A stretch of 39,212 nt of DNA from Nitrospirota bacterium (GCA_015233615.1 JADFXJ010000026.1:1-39212); one strand, 5' to 3'. Positions 16,399 through 26,284 are shown, counted from the first letter of the stretch. A program made the numbers and translations. The notes: generated by a model not told the origin, from the sequence alone.

Positions 16399-17499
16399 CT
16401 ATCTATGCTTTTGCTCCGCGAGTGCTTTATGTTCCATCACGTTTTCGCTTTCTTCAACGTCGTCATGTAATGGAAACACGGACTCTGTAACGTTATCTAC
16501 GGAAGTTGCTATACGTCTGGCAAAAGATATGGCAAATATTATCAATACCTTTGCGAACGTTATGGAAGGCGTTACCATCAGGCCAGCTATCAGCGCTATC
16601 ACTATGGACATCAGCCCATATAGGGCCCCGTGCCTCGACGCAAGCTGGGTCATGGCCTTAACTATACCCACGGGCTCCACCAATATGGCATCCGAGGCCG
16701 TGTCCGAAACCGCGCCGTTTTTCACTCCGTAAGCTTCTACCTTATACTGTCCGGGCTGCACCTGATAAGAAAGCTTCACTTGCAGAGTATACTCGAACTT
16801 ACCATCCGCGGCCGGAATAAGGGATATTTTCTCTTTCCCCGTATCATACAACCTGTTTTTCTCCTTCAACTTGATGAACTCACCCAAAAGCCTGGCTTTG
16901 TCTCCGGCAGGCACAATAACGGCCCTTTTCTCGACGGCTCCGTAGCCTATTACATACTTGTCCCTATCCGCTTCGGATACCGCGCTTTCGACGTCCTTCG
17001 ATGAAAAGAGCATGTAAACGCTGCTGATACCGCTTATGGTTATCTTGTTTTTGTTCATCCAAAAGAGGTGTGCCGACTTGCCCTTGGTCATGAAGGTCTC
17101 TTTGCCATCATCGGAGGAAAGCTTTACAACAACGTCCTCGCCTTTGTCCACCATGCCTTTCAGGAGCACGGTGTTACCATTGTAAAAGGCGTTTATCGGT
17201 ATGGTCTTGTGCTCGACGCTCATCGTCAGAGAGGCTTGGGCCCCTGTCGAGCCGAAAAAGCATACCATCGTATATGCAAGAATAAATACAAAAGCCGCTA
17301 CCGTAATCTTTACAAGCAGCCCGCCGTGTTTCACGTTACGGAATTTCACTTTGTCAACCTCCATATTAAGCTCCATGTTATTACTCTTCACGTTATCAAC
17401 CTCCACGTTATTACCCTTGTCGTTATTACCCTTGTCGTTATTACCCTTGTCGTTATTACCCCGATTGAACCGTACGTCGCTGTTGCGATTAATTTGCAC
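16399..17499 (-). CDS. TIGR02186/Alph_Pro_TM-like membrane protein
   Basis: The protein has a cytoplasmic repeat-rich head, a transmembrane or signal segment, a beta-rich extracytoplasmic domain (SLTMSVEHKTIPINAFYNGN and onward) and a second transmembrane helix (LYGLMSIVIALIAGLMVTP), followed by a short cytoplasmic tail. This layout and the neighbouring permease match TIGR02186, whose members often sit beside TauE/SafE exporters. The longest frame starts at a TTG (17523). The better start is GTG at 17499: it lies 8 nt after AGGAGG and 1 nt after the permease stop. The head carries three exact 15-bp repeats that are not part of the family. Confidence 0.72.
   Translation of the reverse strand: MQINRNSDVRFNRGNNDKGNNDKGNNDKGNNVEVDNVKSNNMELNMEVDKVKFRNVKHGGLLVKITVAAFVFILAYTMVCFFGSTGAQASLTMSVEHKTIPINAFYNGNTVLLKGMVDKGEDVVVKLSSDDGKETFMTKGKSAHLFWMNKNKITISGISSVYMLFSSKDVESAVSEADRDKYVIGYGAVEKRAVIVPAGDKARLLGEFIKLKEKNRLYDTGKEKISLIPAADGKFEYTLQVKLSYQVQPGQYKVEAYGVKNGAVSDTASDAILVEPVGIVKAMTQLASRHGALYGLMSIVIALIAGLMVTPSITFAKVLIIFAISFARRIATSVDNVTESVFPLHDDVEESENVMEHKALAEQKHR
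17411..17455 (-). repeat. Three exact 15-bp tandem repeats
   Basis: TTACCCTTGTCGTTA occurs three times without change (17411-17425, 17426-17440, 17441-17455) and codes for GNNDK-type units in the head of the membrane protein. The unit keeps the frame. Confidence 0.9.
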
Positions 17500-17500
17500 G

Positions 17501-18424
17501 TTAGTGTCCTCCTGCGTATGCAAGCAATATGGACGGCCTGGATATAAGCTCTATCAATATTTTCACTCCTACGGACAATATCAGGAGCGCAAGCATAATT
17601 TTGAGCTGAGTTGCGTCCAGCTTTTCGCTCAACAGAGTCCCCATGTAGGCGCCTACGCTCGAACCTATCAGCATTATCAACGCTAAGGCGAAGTCTACGG
17701 CGTGATTCGTATATGCTTGCAAAAAGGTTACCTCTATGACGGTAAAAAGTATCTGGAACACGCTCGTTCCCACTATGACTTTCATGGGCATGCGCAGTAT
17801 GTAAAGCATTATGGGCACCATGATAAATCCGCCGCCTACTCCCATTATCGCAGCCAGCACGCCAACGAATATACCGATAATGACGGGCAAAATGGCGGAC
17901 TGCCTGATTCCGGACTTCAGGAATTCGGTTTGAAAAGGAAGACTGCCAAGAAACCGCGAAAACCCGGATTCCTTAGAGCTTTCTTTTACGGACGATTCCT
18001 TACTTCCCTTTTTCATGTTCTTTAAGCTCTCGGCAAGCATAAATCCGCCCACGGTTATCGGCAACAGTACGTAAGTAACTTTAATCAAAAAGTCGGCGTT
18101 ACCGAGTGCGCTCAACGCCTTTATGACCTGCACCCCTACAATCCCGCCCAGGAAGCTCCCAATCAGTAAGTACATACCCATTTTCACGTCTACGTTACCT
18201 ATTTTCCAATGGGTGAGCGTAGCCGAAGCCGAGGCTGCCACCATCTGGTTGGCACCGCTGGCGGCGGCCACCATAGGTGATATACCGAACATCATGAGAA
18301 GGGGCGTTATCAAAAACCCGCCGCCTACGCCAAAAAGACCCGACAAAAGACCAATCCCTACACCAATCGACAATATTAATATTAAATTGATCGACGTATG
18401 GGCTATTGGCAAATAGATGTGCAT
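17501..18424 (-). CDS. TauE/SafE family sulfite/anion exporter
   Basis: A 307-residue polytopic permease with about eight transmembrane helices in two homologous halves. Each half opens with the family's glycine motif (GLLSGLFGVGGGFLITP and VGVLAAIMGVGGGFIMVP). A charged cytoplasmic loop rich in KESS lies between the halves. Members export sulfite, sulfoacetate or related organosulfur anions; the exact substrate here is unknown. GGAGG is 6-7 nt before the ATG. The C-terminal codons contain the ribosome site of the next gene, so the two are translationally coupled. Confidence 0.92.
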   Translation of the reverse strand: MHIYLPIAHTSINLILILSIGVGIGLLSGLFGVGGGFLITPLLMMFGISPMVAAASGANQMVAASASATLTHWKIGNVDVKMGMYLLIGSFLGGIVGVQVIKALSALGNADFLIKVTYVLLPITVGGFMLAESLKNMKKGSKESSVKESSKESGFSRFLGSLPFQTEFLKSGIRQSAILPVIIGIFVGVLAAIMGVGGGFIMVPIMLYILRMPMKVIVGTSVFQILFTVIEVTFLQAYTNHAVDFALALIMLIGSSVGAYMGTLLSEKLDATQLKIMLALLILSVGVKILIELISRPSILLAYAGGH

Positions 18425-18540
18425 TTAAATCCTCCTTTAAATTTTCCTTTAAATTTTCCCGTAACCGACTATCGAAACTAAATTCATTCGATATTTATTC
18501 GGCCTGACGGACAATATGTACGCTAATTACCATATAAACT

Positions 18541-19329
18541 TTAGATTCCTCTCTCGCTTTGAACCGGGTGCAACTCCATATATTCCCCTCCGGACTTCTC
18601 GCGGCGGGGCTCGCAAGCCGGCTCATTAGCCGATGAAGTTAAATCGATTGGCTGACGGCACTCGTTTAGCAGTTTCTCTCTGGCAATGTCAACCCTCATC
18701 TCCGCCATCGATGCAGCTTCCATATACCTGTCGATATTTTTGATTAATCTTTTGATTGCTCCCATTTTTTTTCTCCTTTTGTCCGTACCGCCTTCGCCGG
18801 TTTTTATGGGGCCGGAGATTTTAACGATTGGCACGGATATCGTTTTAGATAGCTTTTTAGCGTCAAAGACGCTTCCTTTACTTATACCAGGGCCCAGAAG
18901 GACCATGGAAATACCGTATTTTCTTTCGATAATGTCGGAAATTGCGCCAACTGCATCCCCAAAACACACCTCGTAGACAACCCCCTTTAAGGAGTCTTTC
19001 CCGAAGGTCACCTTGCACTCCACGCCTCTGGCCACATCCTTAAACTCGCTCCTCAACCCTCCTTCAATGTTGCCGGAACCCTTCGAATTGCCGAAGCCTT
19101 TAGAATTTACGAAACCTTTCGAATCAACCGAGCCATCCACTACCAGTATGTCGAGGATAGCATCGATGTTCTTAGCGAGTTCATATGCGTAGGTTATCCC
19201 GTTATCGCTACCTGCCTCACTACCGGTAACGAATAAGAGCCGATCTTTCATTGCTCCTTCTTTAGCCGTCTCTGCTTTTTGCTTTATTTCAACTTTCGCG
19301 TTCATGCTTATATAAATATCAATAACCAT
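18541..19329 (-). CDS. Universal-stress-like protein with extra C-terminal helix region
   Basis: A 262-residue protein. Residues about 28-180 follow a Usp/Rossmann-like pattern (RLLFVTGSEAGSDNGITYAYELA at the front, later VVYEVCFGDAVGAISDII and SMVLLGPGIS). The usual GxxGx9GS ATP motif is missing, so ATP binding is doubtful. A Gly/Ser/Asn repeat (SKGFVN, SKGFGN, SKGSGN) is inserted near residue 70. The last 70 residues contain IKRLIKNIDRYMEAASMAEM, a helical region not usual in Usp. A promoter 8 nt before this ATG suggests a leaderless start here; an internal start (Met27) would begin at the domain itself. It is first in the exporter cluster. Confidence 0.7.
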   Translation of the reverse strand: MVIDIYISMNAKVEIKQKAETAKEGAMKDRLLFVTGSEAGSDNGITYAYELAKNIDAILDILVVDGSVDSKGFVNSKGFGNSKGSGNIEGGLRSEFKDVARGVECKVTFGKDSLKGVVYEVCFGDAVGAISDIIERKYGISMVLLGPGISKGSVFDAKKLSKTISVPIVKISGPIKTGEGGTDKRRKKMGAIKRLIKNIDRYMEAASMAEMRVDIAREKLLNECRQPIDLTSSANEPACEPRREKSGGEYMELHPVQSERGI

Positions 19330-19337
19330 ACCAAATG

Positions 19338-19367
19338 ATAATATTCTAATAAATCAAAGGGTTACAA
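19338..19367 (-). promoter_or_regulatory. Promoter abutting the 19329 start codon
   Basis: On the minus strand: TTGTAA (19367-19362), an 18-bp spacer, TATTAT (19343-19338), then 8 nt to the ATG. This fits a leaderless or nearly leaderless message for the Usp/TauE cluster. Confidence 0.5.
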
Positions 19368-19415
19368 TGTTACGGCATTACCCTGTCCCGTTTCAGGTTG
19401 AAACAAGGCTGAAAC

Positions 19416-19567
19416 ACGGGGTACGGTTGACGGCACAAAAGCACTAAGGGCGATTACGGTCAAGCCGGAATGACGATAAGGGTGGGGTTGACGGCAACGG
19501 GTTGGAATTACGAACGGGGTAAGGTTGGCGGAACAAAAGGAATAAGGGCGATTCCGGTCAAGCCGGA
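19416..19567. repeat. Two 54-bp diverged direct repeats
   Basis: Copies at 19416-19469 and 19514-19567 share the blocks ACGGGGTA, GGTTG-CGG, ACAAAAG and TAAGGGCGATT-CGGTCAAGCCGGA, in identical order and spacing. The CCGG-rich end can fold on itself. These look like a degenerate dispersed repeat; no gene lies in the gap 19330-19577. Confidence 0.7.
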
Positions 19568-19577
19568 GGGGTTAGTG

Positions 19578-22500
19578 TTATTTTACCGAGGTTAAAATAT
19601 AATCGAAATCATCCTTCGTTAATATTAAACTATCGACTATGGTTGTTGGATCCATAATTGCGTCATACAGGCGCGATTTCTGTTTCTTCAAGTGCATGAT
19701 TTTTTCTTCGACCGTATGTTTCATAAGAAGCCTCGTGATTATTACGCTGCTTTTCTGCCCTATGCGATGCGTCCTGTCGGACGCCTGATTTTCGACCGCG
19801 GGGTTCCACCAGGGATCCATATGGAATACATACGTGGCCTTCGTGAGATTTAACCCCTGCCCTCCCGCCTTCAGGCTTAGCAGGAATATCGACGGCTCCT
19901 TAGAATTCTGAAACTCCTCGACGATTTCCTTTCTTTTTGGCACGGGAGTCGATCCATCCAGCCGGTAAAACTTATATCCACTTTTTGTCAAATTCCCTTC
20001 TATCAGGTCCAGAAATTTGGTAAACTGTGAAAATACCAGGCAGCTATGTCCCTCCGTCGTCAATTCGTCCACCTTCTCCTGCAAAAACTCGATCTTTGGC
20101 GAAATATCCTTGTGATCCGGTAATAACAGCCTTATAGACAGGCAAACCTGCCTCAATCTCAGCAGAGCCGTTAAAGCTATGATTTTTGCCTGTCCTTCGT
20201 TTTTCGTATTATAAGCGTCTTCCACGGTCTTTTTTACCTCGTCCACGGTCTTGTTGTACAACGCCTTCTGCTTTTCCGTCAGAGACAGGTAAACGTCGTT
20301 CTCTATTTTAGGTGGAAGTTCCTTCAGTATCTTCTCTTTCGTCCGTCTCAGTAAAAACGGCCTCGTCTTGGGAATAACGGTCTCTAATATCCCGGTATCG
20401 GTTATGCGCTTGAACTCTCTATACTCTCCCAACAATCCGGGCAATAATAAATCCATAATCGAATAGTACTCGCCTATATGATTTTCTAACGGCGTCCCAG
20501 TAAGGCCTAACTTAAAATACCCGTTGAGTTTTCTCGCCGCTCCGGTCGTATCGGCATATATATTTTTTAACGCCTGTGCCTCGTCGAATACTATGACGTT
20601 GAACCGCAGCTCCTTCAGTTTATCTATGTCTATTCTTACCAGTGCGTACGAAGTCAACACGATGTCACAATCTCCAAAATCGAGACTTCGATCTTTACCC
20701 CTGTACAGGCAGACCTTTAAGTTCGGATAAAACCGATGCAGTTCATTCTCCCAGTTAAACAGCAGGCTGGGCGGCACTACTACCAGGCTGACGGTGGATG
20801 AACTCCCGTTACCAATAATCCCTTCTTTCAATCCCGATAGCAAAACAATGGTTTGTACTGTCTTGCCCAATCCCATGTCGTCCGCCAAACACGCACCGAA
20901 TCTGTTTTCGTATAGAAAAGCCAGCCAGTCGTATCCTTCCCGTTGATAATGGCGCAACTTCGCTTTTAGTCCGACGGGCAGGAGTTTTTCCTCTATCCCC
21001 CGAAAATTCAGCAACCTCTGTATCATTGCCTCATCCTCGTCGGGAAGCACTACCTTAAACTGCAAGTTCCTCAATGCCAGCAAATCGAAAATCTGCAATC
21101 GTGGTATCTCGACAATCTTTTTCTTTTGCTCCGCTTTAAAGAAGTTCATCACGGCAGAGAGGTTTTTAATCGTGGTTTCATCTAAAATGTAAGTTACGTC
21201 ATCCTGCTTAACCATGCCGCTTAACGCTTGCTTCCACAATTTCTTATCTATGCTTTTACCTTCGTATTTAATCTCCGGCTTTATCTCGAACCAGTCTATA
21301 GCGCCTCTCGTTACGTTAAATTCGAAGTCCCATATAGTAAGGGATACCGGTTTTCCATCGATAAAGAAGTCTATGCCGTTTTCCTTTAATCGTGCAATCA
21401 AAACGGGCAACTTTGAAAGAAAATCATTTCTATCCACGGCCATCAGGTTTTGAAGATCCATATCTTCGAATATTTTCGGCCCAAACAGTTCATATGGAAT
21501 AGAATACGTCGGCAGTTCTTTCGCCATATCTATAGGAATCGACATCCACGAACCATTATGGCAGTATATCCGGAATTCCTCTAAAGGCATGTTAACGTAA
21601 CGTTTAAGCATTTTACGCGCTTCTTTCACGTGCTTGTCCTGTCCGAACGCATAATCGGATATAATATCCTTTATCAGGTCATTCTTGCCTTTCTTCGTCT
21701 TTTCTTTAAGCACGCCGATAAAAACATCATACAGGATACTCCGCTTTTTCAGTGTAGACAAACCATGCGGCATCTTCATATAAAAAAAATCGAACGGGTA
21801 TATCGATGGTGCGGTTACAATGTCACCTATCACCACCTCCGTATCCAGGATGTACTCGTCAGCCGTCTCCGTCGCGGATATTCTGTAAGCGGCAGAGGGC
21901 GCATCTACAAGCTCCACGGCGCTACCGTTACTTCTGAACAAGTACATCCCAAAATCAGGATCGTCCTTTTGGGTGGAAGCGACTCTGATTTGAAAATTCT
22001 GAAATACTTCCAGGGGCATCCGAAACTCGTAATCGTTATAATAGTCCGCTTCGACGCTGCCATCGGGTACACCGTCGAATTCCGCACTATCCGACATACT
22101 ATAAAAATAATCGGATTCCTCATAAAGATCCATACGATGCGACGCATAATATGTACTCTTTATTTTTCTCCAGTAAACCAGTCCGTCTTTACTTGTGATC
22201 CGACCAAATATATTGGTCGCTTTGTTTATCACGTAATCTCTTATGACCACAAGGTCTTTCACTTCGTTTATATCGGTGCTGCAAACCATGTTAATCGATA
22301 CCACGTTACCGTTAATTTCGAACCCGGTATATGTTTTATATTCAACATTCTTATCGAACGTAATTTTGGTCAATGTCTCTTTATCGTCAGCCGTATTATT
22401 AGCCGTATCGTTATCCGTATCGTTAGACGTATTTGCAGCGTAATCGTAATCGTTATCTTTACTTTTAGCCGCGTCTTTGAAATAAATTGGATACGCATTG

Positions 22501-23177
22501 CCGTGATTTAAAAGATACTCGTACAACGAGCTTATATCGATGGCTCCGAATGGAAAATACTTCCTTAGCAATTTCGGCGTACCTTTAGGCAGAGAATAGC
22601 CCTGAACTTTCGCCGCATTCAACGTAAGGTACATTGCCGGGGAATACTTACCGTATTCCAATACTATTGCGTATTCATCGTCTTTTTTCTTTGGCGGGGA
22701 TTCCTTTGACGGCATTTTGTTTGACGGTACCTTCTCGGGTGAAATTTTCTCCGCCGCCGCTGCCTCCTTATCGATTAATCCAAGGAGTATCTGTAACAAC
22801 CTGTCTTTTTTTTCACTATCTTTATTCTTGTTGCCCGTACGGCTTTGAAACGATTTGGGGTTCAACAGGTTCTTAATCGTAACTAACGAACATACGACGT
22901 GTTCGCAATTGTTATGTTCGTCCCATTTATCACAATCGCATTCGAAGCGCATAATCCCATCGTCTTCATAAATCCCTACCGTTATAGGGGGATAACTCAA
23001 AATATCTACGGCAAGAGCCGTTTCTTCTTCGTTCCAGGTAATATCCCGCACTCTGCCGTCTTCATATAGTTTGAATCCTACGATGACTTTCGACTTCGAC
23101 GAAAGGGAATAAATTATATCCGACGATAAACCGTTTAATAAGTTCAAAAGTGCGTTGTCATATATAATCGAGTTCAA
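19578..23177 (-). CDS. SWIM zinc-finger SNF2-family helicase
   Basis: A 1199-residue SWI2/SNF2 ATPase. A SWIM zinc finger is seen at the N-terminus (Cys80, Cys82, Cys91, His93). About 600 residues of helical and beta linker follow. The ATPase core starts near 740 with LRHYQREGYDWLAFL, Walker A DMGLGKT (Lys772) and DEAQ box 865-868. The C-terminal helicase lobe has GGQGLNLT and the DRTHRIGQ arginine-finger motif. Such proteins move along or remodel DNA and can act in repair, transcription or defence; nothing nearby decides which. The start is a TTG with no ribosome site, so a few residues are uncertain. No obvious operon partner. Confidence 0.93.
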   Translation of the reverse strand: MNSIIYDNALLNLLNGLSSDIIYSLSSKSKVIVGFKLYEDGRVRDITWNEEETALAVDILSYPPITVGIYEDDGIMRFECDCDKWDEHNNCEHVVCSLVTIKNLLNPKSFQSRTGNKNKDSEKKDRLLQILLGLIDKEAAAAEKISPEKVPSNKMPSKESPPKKKDDEYAIVLEYGKYSPAMYLTLNAAKVQGYSLPKGTPKLLRKYFPFGAIDISSLYEYLLNHGNAYPIYFKDAAKSKDNDYDYAANTSNDTDNDTANNTADDKETLTKITFDKNVEYKTYTGFEINGNVVSINMVCSTDINEVKDLVVIRDYVINKATNIFGRITSKDGLVYWRKIKSTYYASHRMDLYEESDYFYSMSDSAEFDGVPDGSVEADYYNDYEFRMPLEVFQNFQIRVASTQKDDPDFGMYLFRSNGSAVELVDAPSAAYRISATETADEYILDTEVVIGDIVTAPSIYPFDFFYMKMPHGLSTLKKRSILYDVFIGVLKEKTKKGKNDLIKDIISDYAFGQDKHVKEARKMLKRYVNMPLEEFRIYCHNGSWMSIPIDMAKELPTYSIPYELFGPKIFEDMDLQNLMAVDRNDFLSKLPVLIARLKENGIDFFIDGKPVSLTIWDFEFNVTRGAIDWFEIKPEIKYEGKSIDKKLWKQALSGMVKQDDVTYILDETTIKNLSAVMNFFKAEQKKKIVEIPRLQIFDLLALRNLQFKVVLPDEDEAMIQRLLNFRGIEEKLLPVGLKAKLRHYQREGYDWLAFLYENRFGACLADDMGLGKTVQTIVLLSGLKEGIIGNGSSSTVSLVVVPPSLLFNWENELHRFYPNLKVCLYRGKDRSLDFGDCDIVLTSYALVRIDIDKLKELRFNVIVFDEAQALKNIYADTTGAARKLNGYFKLGLTGTPLENHIGEYYSIMDLLLPGLLGEYREFKRITDTGILETVIPKTRPFLLRRTKEKILKELPPKIENDVYLSLTEKQKALYNKTVDEVKKTVEDAYNTKNEGQAKIIALTALLRLRQVCLSIRLLLPDHKDISPKIEFLQEKVDELTTEGHSCLVFSQFTKFLDLIEGNLTKSGYKFYRLDGSTPVPKRKEIVEEFQNSKEPSIFLLSLKAGGQGLNLTKATYVFHMDPWWNPAVENQASDRTHRIGQKSSVIITRLLMKHTVEEKIMHLKKQKSRLYDAIMDPTTIVDSLILTKDDFDYILTSVK

Positions 23178-23234
23178 TTTATACCGGGTCTCATATTACG
23201 TGCCATATCAATTCGAATACTCGGCGGAGTCCGT

Positions 23235-24557
23235 TCATCCTTTGAGAACGCGCCACAGGCTCGTTCTCGATATGCCCAGGGCGTTTGCCGCCAGGGTCTT
23301 GTTGCCGCCAAACATGTCGATAACCTTTTCTATGTAGTTTCTGGTAAGCTCTTCGATGGTCTGAATCTTACCCGGATCAAGCGTTTCAAAGTGGAACATG
23401 GTAAGCCCCTGCGGAAGGCTGTCAGGATGAATCACAGGGTCGGACTCGATGATTACGGCTCTTTCGATTATATTTTCCAGTTCTCTTACGTTGCCGGGGA
23501 AGTCGTACTCAAGCAGAACCCTCATGGCTTCCCGCGTAAAGCCGGAAATATTCTTCCTGTATTTGGAGGCGTACTTTTCGAGAAAGTACTTGCAAAGCGG
23601 TTCGATGTCTTCCCCCCGCTCCCTTAGCGGCGGAATGGATATCTCCATTACGTTAAGCCTGTAGTAGAGGTCTTCTCTGAATTTGCCCGTGGATATGAGG
23701 GTTTTTACGTTTTGGTTCGTAGCGGATATAAAGCGCACGTCGACCTTGATAAGTCTCGTACCGCCGACCCTGTAGAATTCTCCGTCCTCGATGGCCTTCA
23801 GGAGCCTGGCCTGGAGATTGGGAGACATATCGGCTATTTCGTCGAGAAAGAGCGTGCCGTTATGTGCCAGTTCCACGAGTCCCTTTTTCTGGTACGCGGC
23901 ACCGGTGAAGGCGCCCTTTTCGTGGCCGAAGAGCTCGCTGGCCAGGAGTTCCTCTGTAAAGACGGCACAGTTGACGGCGATGAAAGGCTTTTCCCGCCTG
24001 GTACCCGACAGATGAATGAGCTTGGCGCTTAAACCCTTGCCGGTGCCGGTGCCGCCGGTGATGAGGACGTTGCAGTCGGAGTCCCTGAGTTTCTCTATGC
24101 TCTCCACCACGAGCCGCATCCTGGAACTTTTGGCTATAAAGGGAAACGGACGGTTGAATCCGGCGGAGACCTTAAAGGCCTCGATCTGCCGTTTAAGCAT
24201 CTTTCTTTCTTCTATCTTTCTTAACTTCGCCAGGAGGTCTTCGACGTTAAAGGGTTTGGTTATGTAGTCCTCCGCGCCAAGCCTCGTTGCCTCCACCGCG
24301 GAGGCTATCGTGCCAAAGCCGGTAACTATTATAACGTCTACGTCGGAATGCTTTTCCTTGACGGCCTTAAAGAGCGACATGCCGTCCATGCCAGGCATTT
24401 TCAGGTCGGTTATGAGCACGTCGTAGCCGTTTGTGTCCGCTTCCTTCAGTGCGCTAAGGCCGTTGTCCACGCCGGTAACCTCGTGATTTGCCTCCGTAAG
24501 TGCGTAAGTCAGATGCTTTCTCGATATGTTTTCATCCTCTGCTAACAGTATTTTCAC
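23235..24557 (-). CDS. NtrC-family sigma-54 response regulator
   Basis: A 440-residue transcription activator. The receiver domain has phospho-acceptor Asp51 (LITDLKMPG) and Lys101 (TKPF). The AAA+ domain has Walker A GGTGTGKG (168-175), unusual because the family normally has GETGTGKE, and sigma-54 contact loop GAFTGA (215-220). A Fis-type helix-turn-helix ends the protein (NKTLAANALGISRTSLWRVL). It overlaps the upstream histidine kinase by 4 nt, so the two form a cognate pair. It should activate sigma-54 promoters, but none was convincingly identified in this window. Confidence 0.95.
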   Translation of the reverse strand: MKILLAEDENISRKHLTYALTEANHEVTGVDNGLSALKEADTNGYDVLITDLKMPGMDGMSLFKAVKEKHSDVDVIIVTGFGTIASAVEATRLGAEDYITKPFNVEDLLAKLRKIEERKMLKRQIEAFKVSAGFNRPFPFIAKSSRMRLVVESIEKLRDSDCNVLITGGTGTGKGLSAKLIHLSGTRREKPFIAVNCAVFTEELLASELFGHEKGAFTGAAYQKKGLVELAHNGTLFLDEIADMSPNLQARLLKAIEDGEFYRVGGTRLIKVDVRFISATNQNVKTLISTGKFREDLYYRLNVMEISIPPLRERGEDIEPLCKYFLEKYASKYRKNISGFTREAMRVLLEYDFPGNVRELENIIERAVIIESDPVIHPDSLPQGLTMFHFETLDPGKIQTIEELTRNYIEKVIDMFGGNKTLAANALGISRTSLWRVLKG

Positions 24558-26284
24558 GTTTCGGCAGACCTTTCCCTTATTGGTAGAGTGATAGTAAAGG
24601 CGGCTCCTTTTCCCTCTTCGCTGCTAACGAATATTGTGCCGCCGTGCTTTTTGATATTGTTATAAACAATAAAAAGCCCCAGTCCCGTGCCTTTGTCCTT
24701 TCTCGTGTAGAAAGGCTCGAATACCCTGTCTATTACGCCTGCGGGTATGCCGGGACCCGTGTCCGCAACTTCGATAACCACGTCCATCTCCCCCTGGCTT
24801 ATCTTTACCCTTATCGCACCCTTACCCGACATGGAGTCCACGGCGTTGGAGATAAGATTTACGAACACCTGTTCGAGGTGTCGGCGGCCGGCCAGTATGA
24901 ACCCCTCCCCTTCGACCGCAAAATCTATTTCGGTCATGTCCACGGAAACCATCAACTTTTCGTAAACGTCCGTAACGAGGCGGTTGACGTCTAGTTGCTC
25001 GTATACGGGGCTCTTGCTCCTGGCGACTTCGAGAAGGTCGCCGACTATCTTTTTTACCCTCATGGTCTCCGAGTAGATGTCGCTTACGGATTCAACGATT
25101 ATCTCCGGATAGGGTTGTTTGGACACGACCTTCGAGAGAGTCTGGGCCGCAAGGTGAATGTTGTTCAGAGGGTTGTTAAGTTCGTGGGCTATGCCGGAGG
25201 CCAGGGTGCCAAGGGCGGCCAATTGTCTGCTCCTGTTGAGTTCCTCGTCCTTGTGCCTGAGTTGCTCCTCCCTGTTTTTAATGTGCTCGGACATGCTGCT
25301 CAGGGCCACCTTCAGCCCGTCCACCTCGTCCATATGGCCGGCAACGGGCAACGTGGGAAAATGCCCCATACCTATCTTAGCCAGCACCACTTCAAGCCCT
25401 TTCAACTTGTTGATAACCCCTTGGCTTATAAGCAGCAAGAGCACCAAACCGATAAAAAAAGAAGTCGGTATCAAACCCAAAGCGGTAACGCGTGAGACCC
25501 TTATAAGTTCTTCTATCCGCATCCTGGCATTTCTGTCCATCTCTTCGGAGGCGACTATAAGCTCCTCGCCCAGTGCGCGCAGAGTCTTTGTATCCGCACC
25601 GATAGCGGAAAGAACGTCTACGCTGACGGCGACTTTATTTTCATCGCTATTGGCCGCCCCTTTGCCGGATATGTCTTCATTGGATATAACTTTACCGGAT
25701 ATGTCCGCCGGGGTTGTACCCGTCTTAGCCATACCCGCATTGAGCGTTTGGATATTCCTTATCAAGCCGGCGTTTTCCACCGGATGCTCCCGGAATGAAG
25801 CGGCTATGAGGGCCGGCAGATACGAGTTTTCGAAGTTATGTTTCTTCAGGTCATCGAGCGTACCCCGGAATTCCATAGAACGTTTGACTATGTCCTCGTA
25901 GGCCGTCCTGTATGAGTCAAGCTTCCGCTCCATCGCCTTAACGGAAACGGCCGAGCTGCCGTTTAACGGGCTCGAGGCAAGGAGGTACTTAAGTTGGCCA
26001 GAATATTCCCTGACCATGCCCTCGGCGCTTACGTCTCCGTAGAGGTAGTTTTTCTCGTACCTCCTCATCTCCAGGGTCTTACCCCTTATCCTGTCGGTGG
26101 CTTCGAGATTCCTTATTTCCTTCATAATTTCATAGAAGTCCACGTACGCCATTACTCCAAGGAGTATCATAAGAGAAAAGCTCAGCAGGAAGCTGAGTAT
26201 GATTTTTTTCTTTATCGACACGCCGGCACCATACTCCTTCTTTACGCGTTCGCGGCTATTCAGTCTATTTAATAATATCGGCAT
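24554..26284 (-). CDS. Membrane histidine kinase paired with the NtrC-type regulator
   Basis: A sensor histidine kinase with two transmembrane helices (about 25-45 and 265-290) around a roughly 220-residue periplasmic domain, then a HAMP-like linker, coiled coil, dimerisation domain and ATPase domain. The phospho-accepting His is in SGIAHELNNPL (about residue 367 from this start). The ATPase has NLISNAVDS, DTGPGIP and KGTGLGL motifs. The frame is open to a GTG at 26302; the ATG at 26284 is preferred because GAGGGA lies about 10 nt before it. It overlaps the regulator by 4 nt. The periplasmic ligand is unknown. Confidence 0.93.
   Translation of the reverse strand: MPILLNRLNSRERVKKEYGAGVSIKKKIILSFLLSFSLMILLGVMAYVDFYEIMKEIRNLEATDRIRGKTLEMRRYEKNYLYGDVSAEGMVREYSGQLKYLLASSPLNGSSAVSVKAMERKLDSYRTAYEDIVKRSMEFRGTLDDLKKHNFENSYLPALIAASFREHPVENAGLIRNIQTLNAGMAKTGTTPADISGKVISNEDISGKGAANSDENKVAVSVDVLSAIGADTKTLRALGEELIVASEEMDRNARMRIEELIRVSRVTALGLIPTSFFIGLVLLLLISQGVINKLKGLEVVLAKIGMGHFPTLPVAGHMDEVDGLKVALSSMSEHIKNREEQLRHKDEELNRSRQLAALGTLASGIAHELNNPLNNIHLAAQTLSKVVSKQPYPEIIVESVSDIYSETMRVKKIVGDLLEVARSKSPVYEQLDVNRLVTDVYEKLMVSVDMTEIDFAVEGEGFILAGRRHLEQVFVNLISNAVDSMSGKGAIRVKISQGEMDVVIEVADTGPGIPAGVIDRVFEPFYTRKDKGTGLGLFIVYNNIKKHGGTIFVSSEEGKGAAFTITLPIRERSAET

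Noticed and set aside
21630..22511. 293-codon plus-strand frame opposite the SNF2 gene
   Set aside because: It lies inside a clearly recognised helicase gene and shows no family resemblance.
23200..23216. TGGCAC on the minus strand near the NtrC-type gene, suggesting a sigma-54 promoter
   Set aside because: The -12 element is missing: the bases at the right spacing do not resemble TTGCA.
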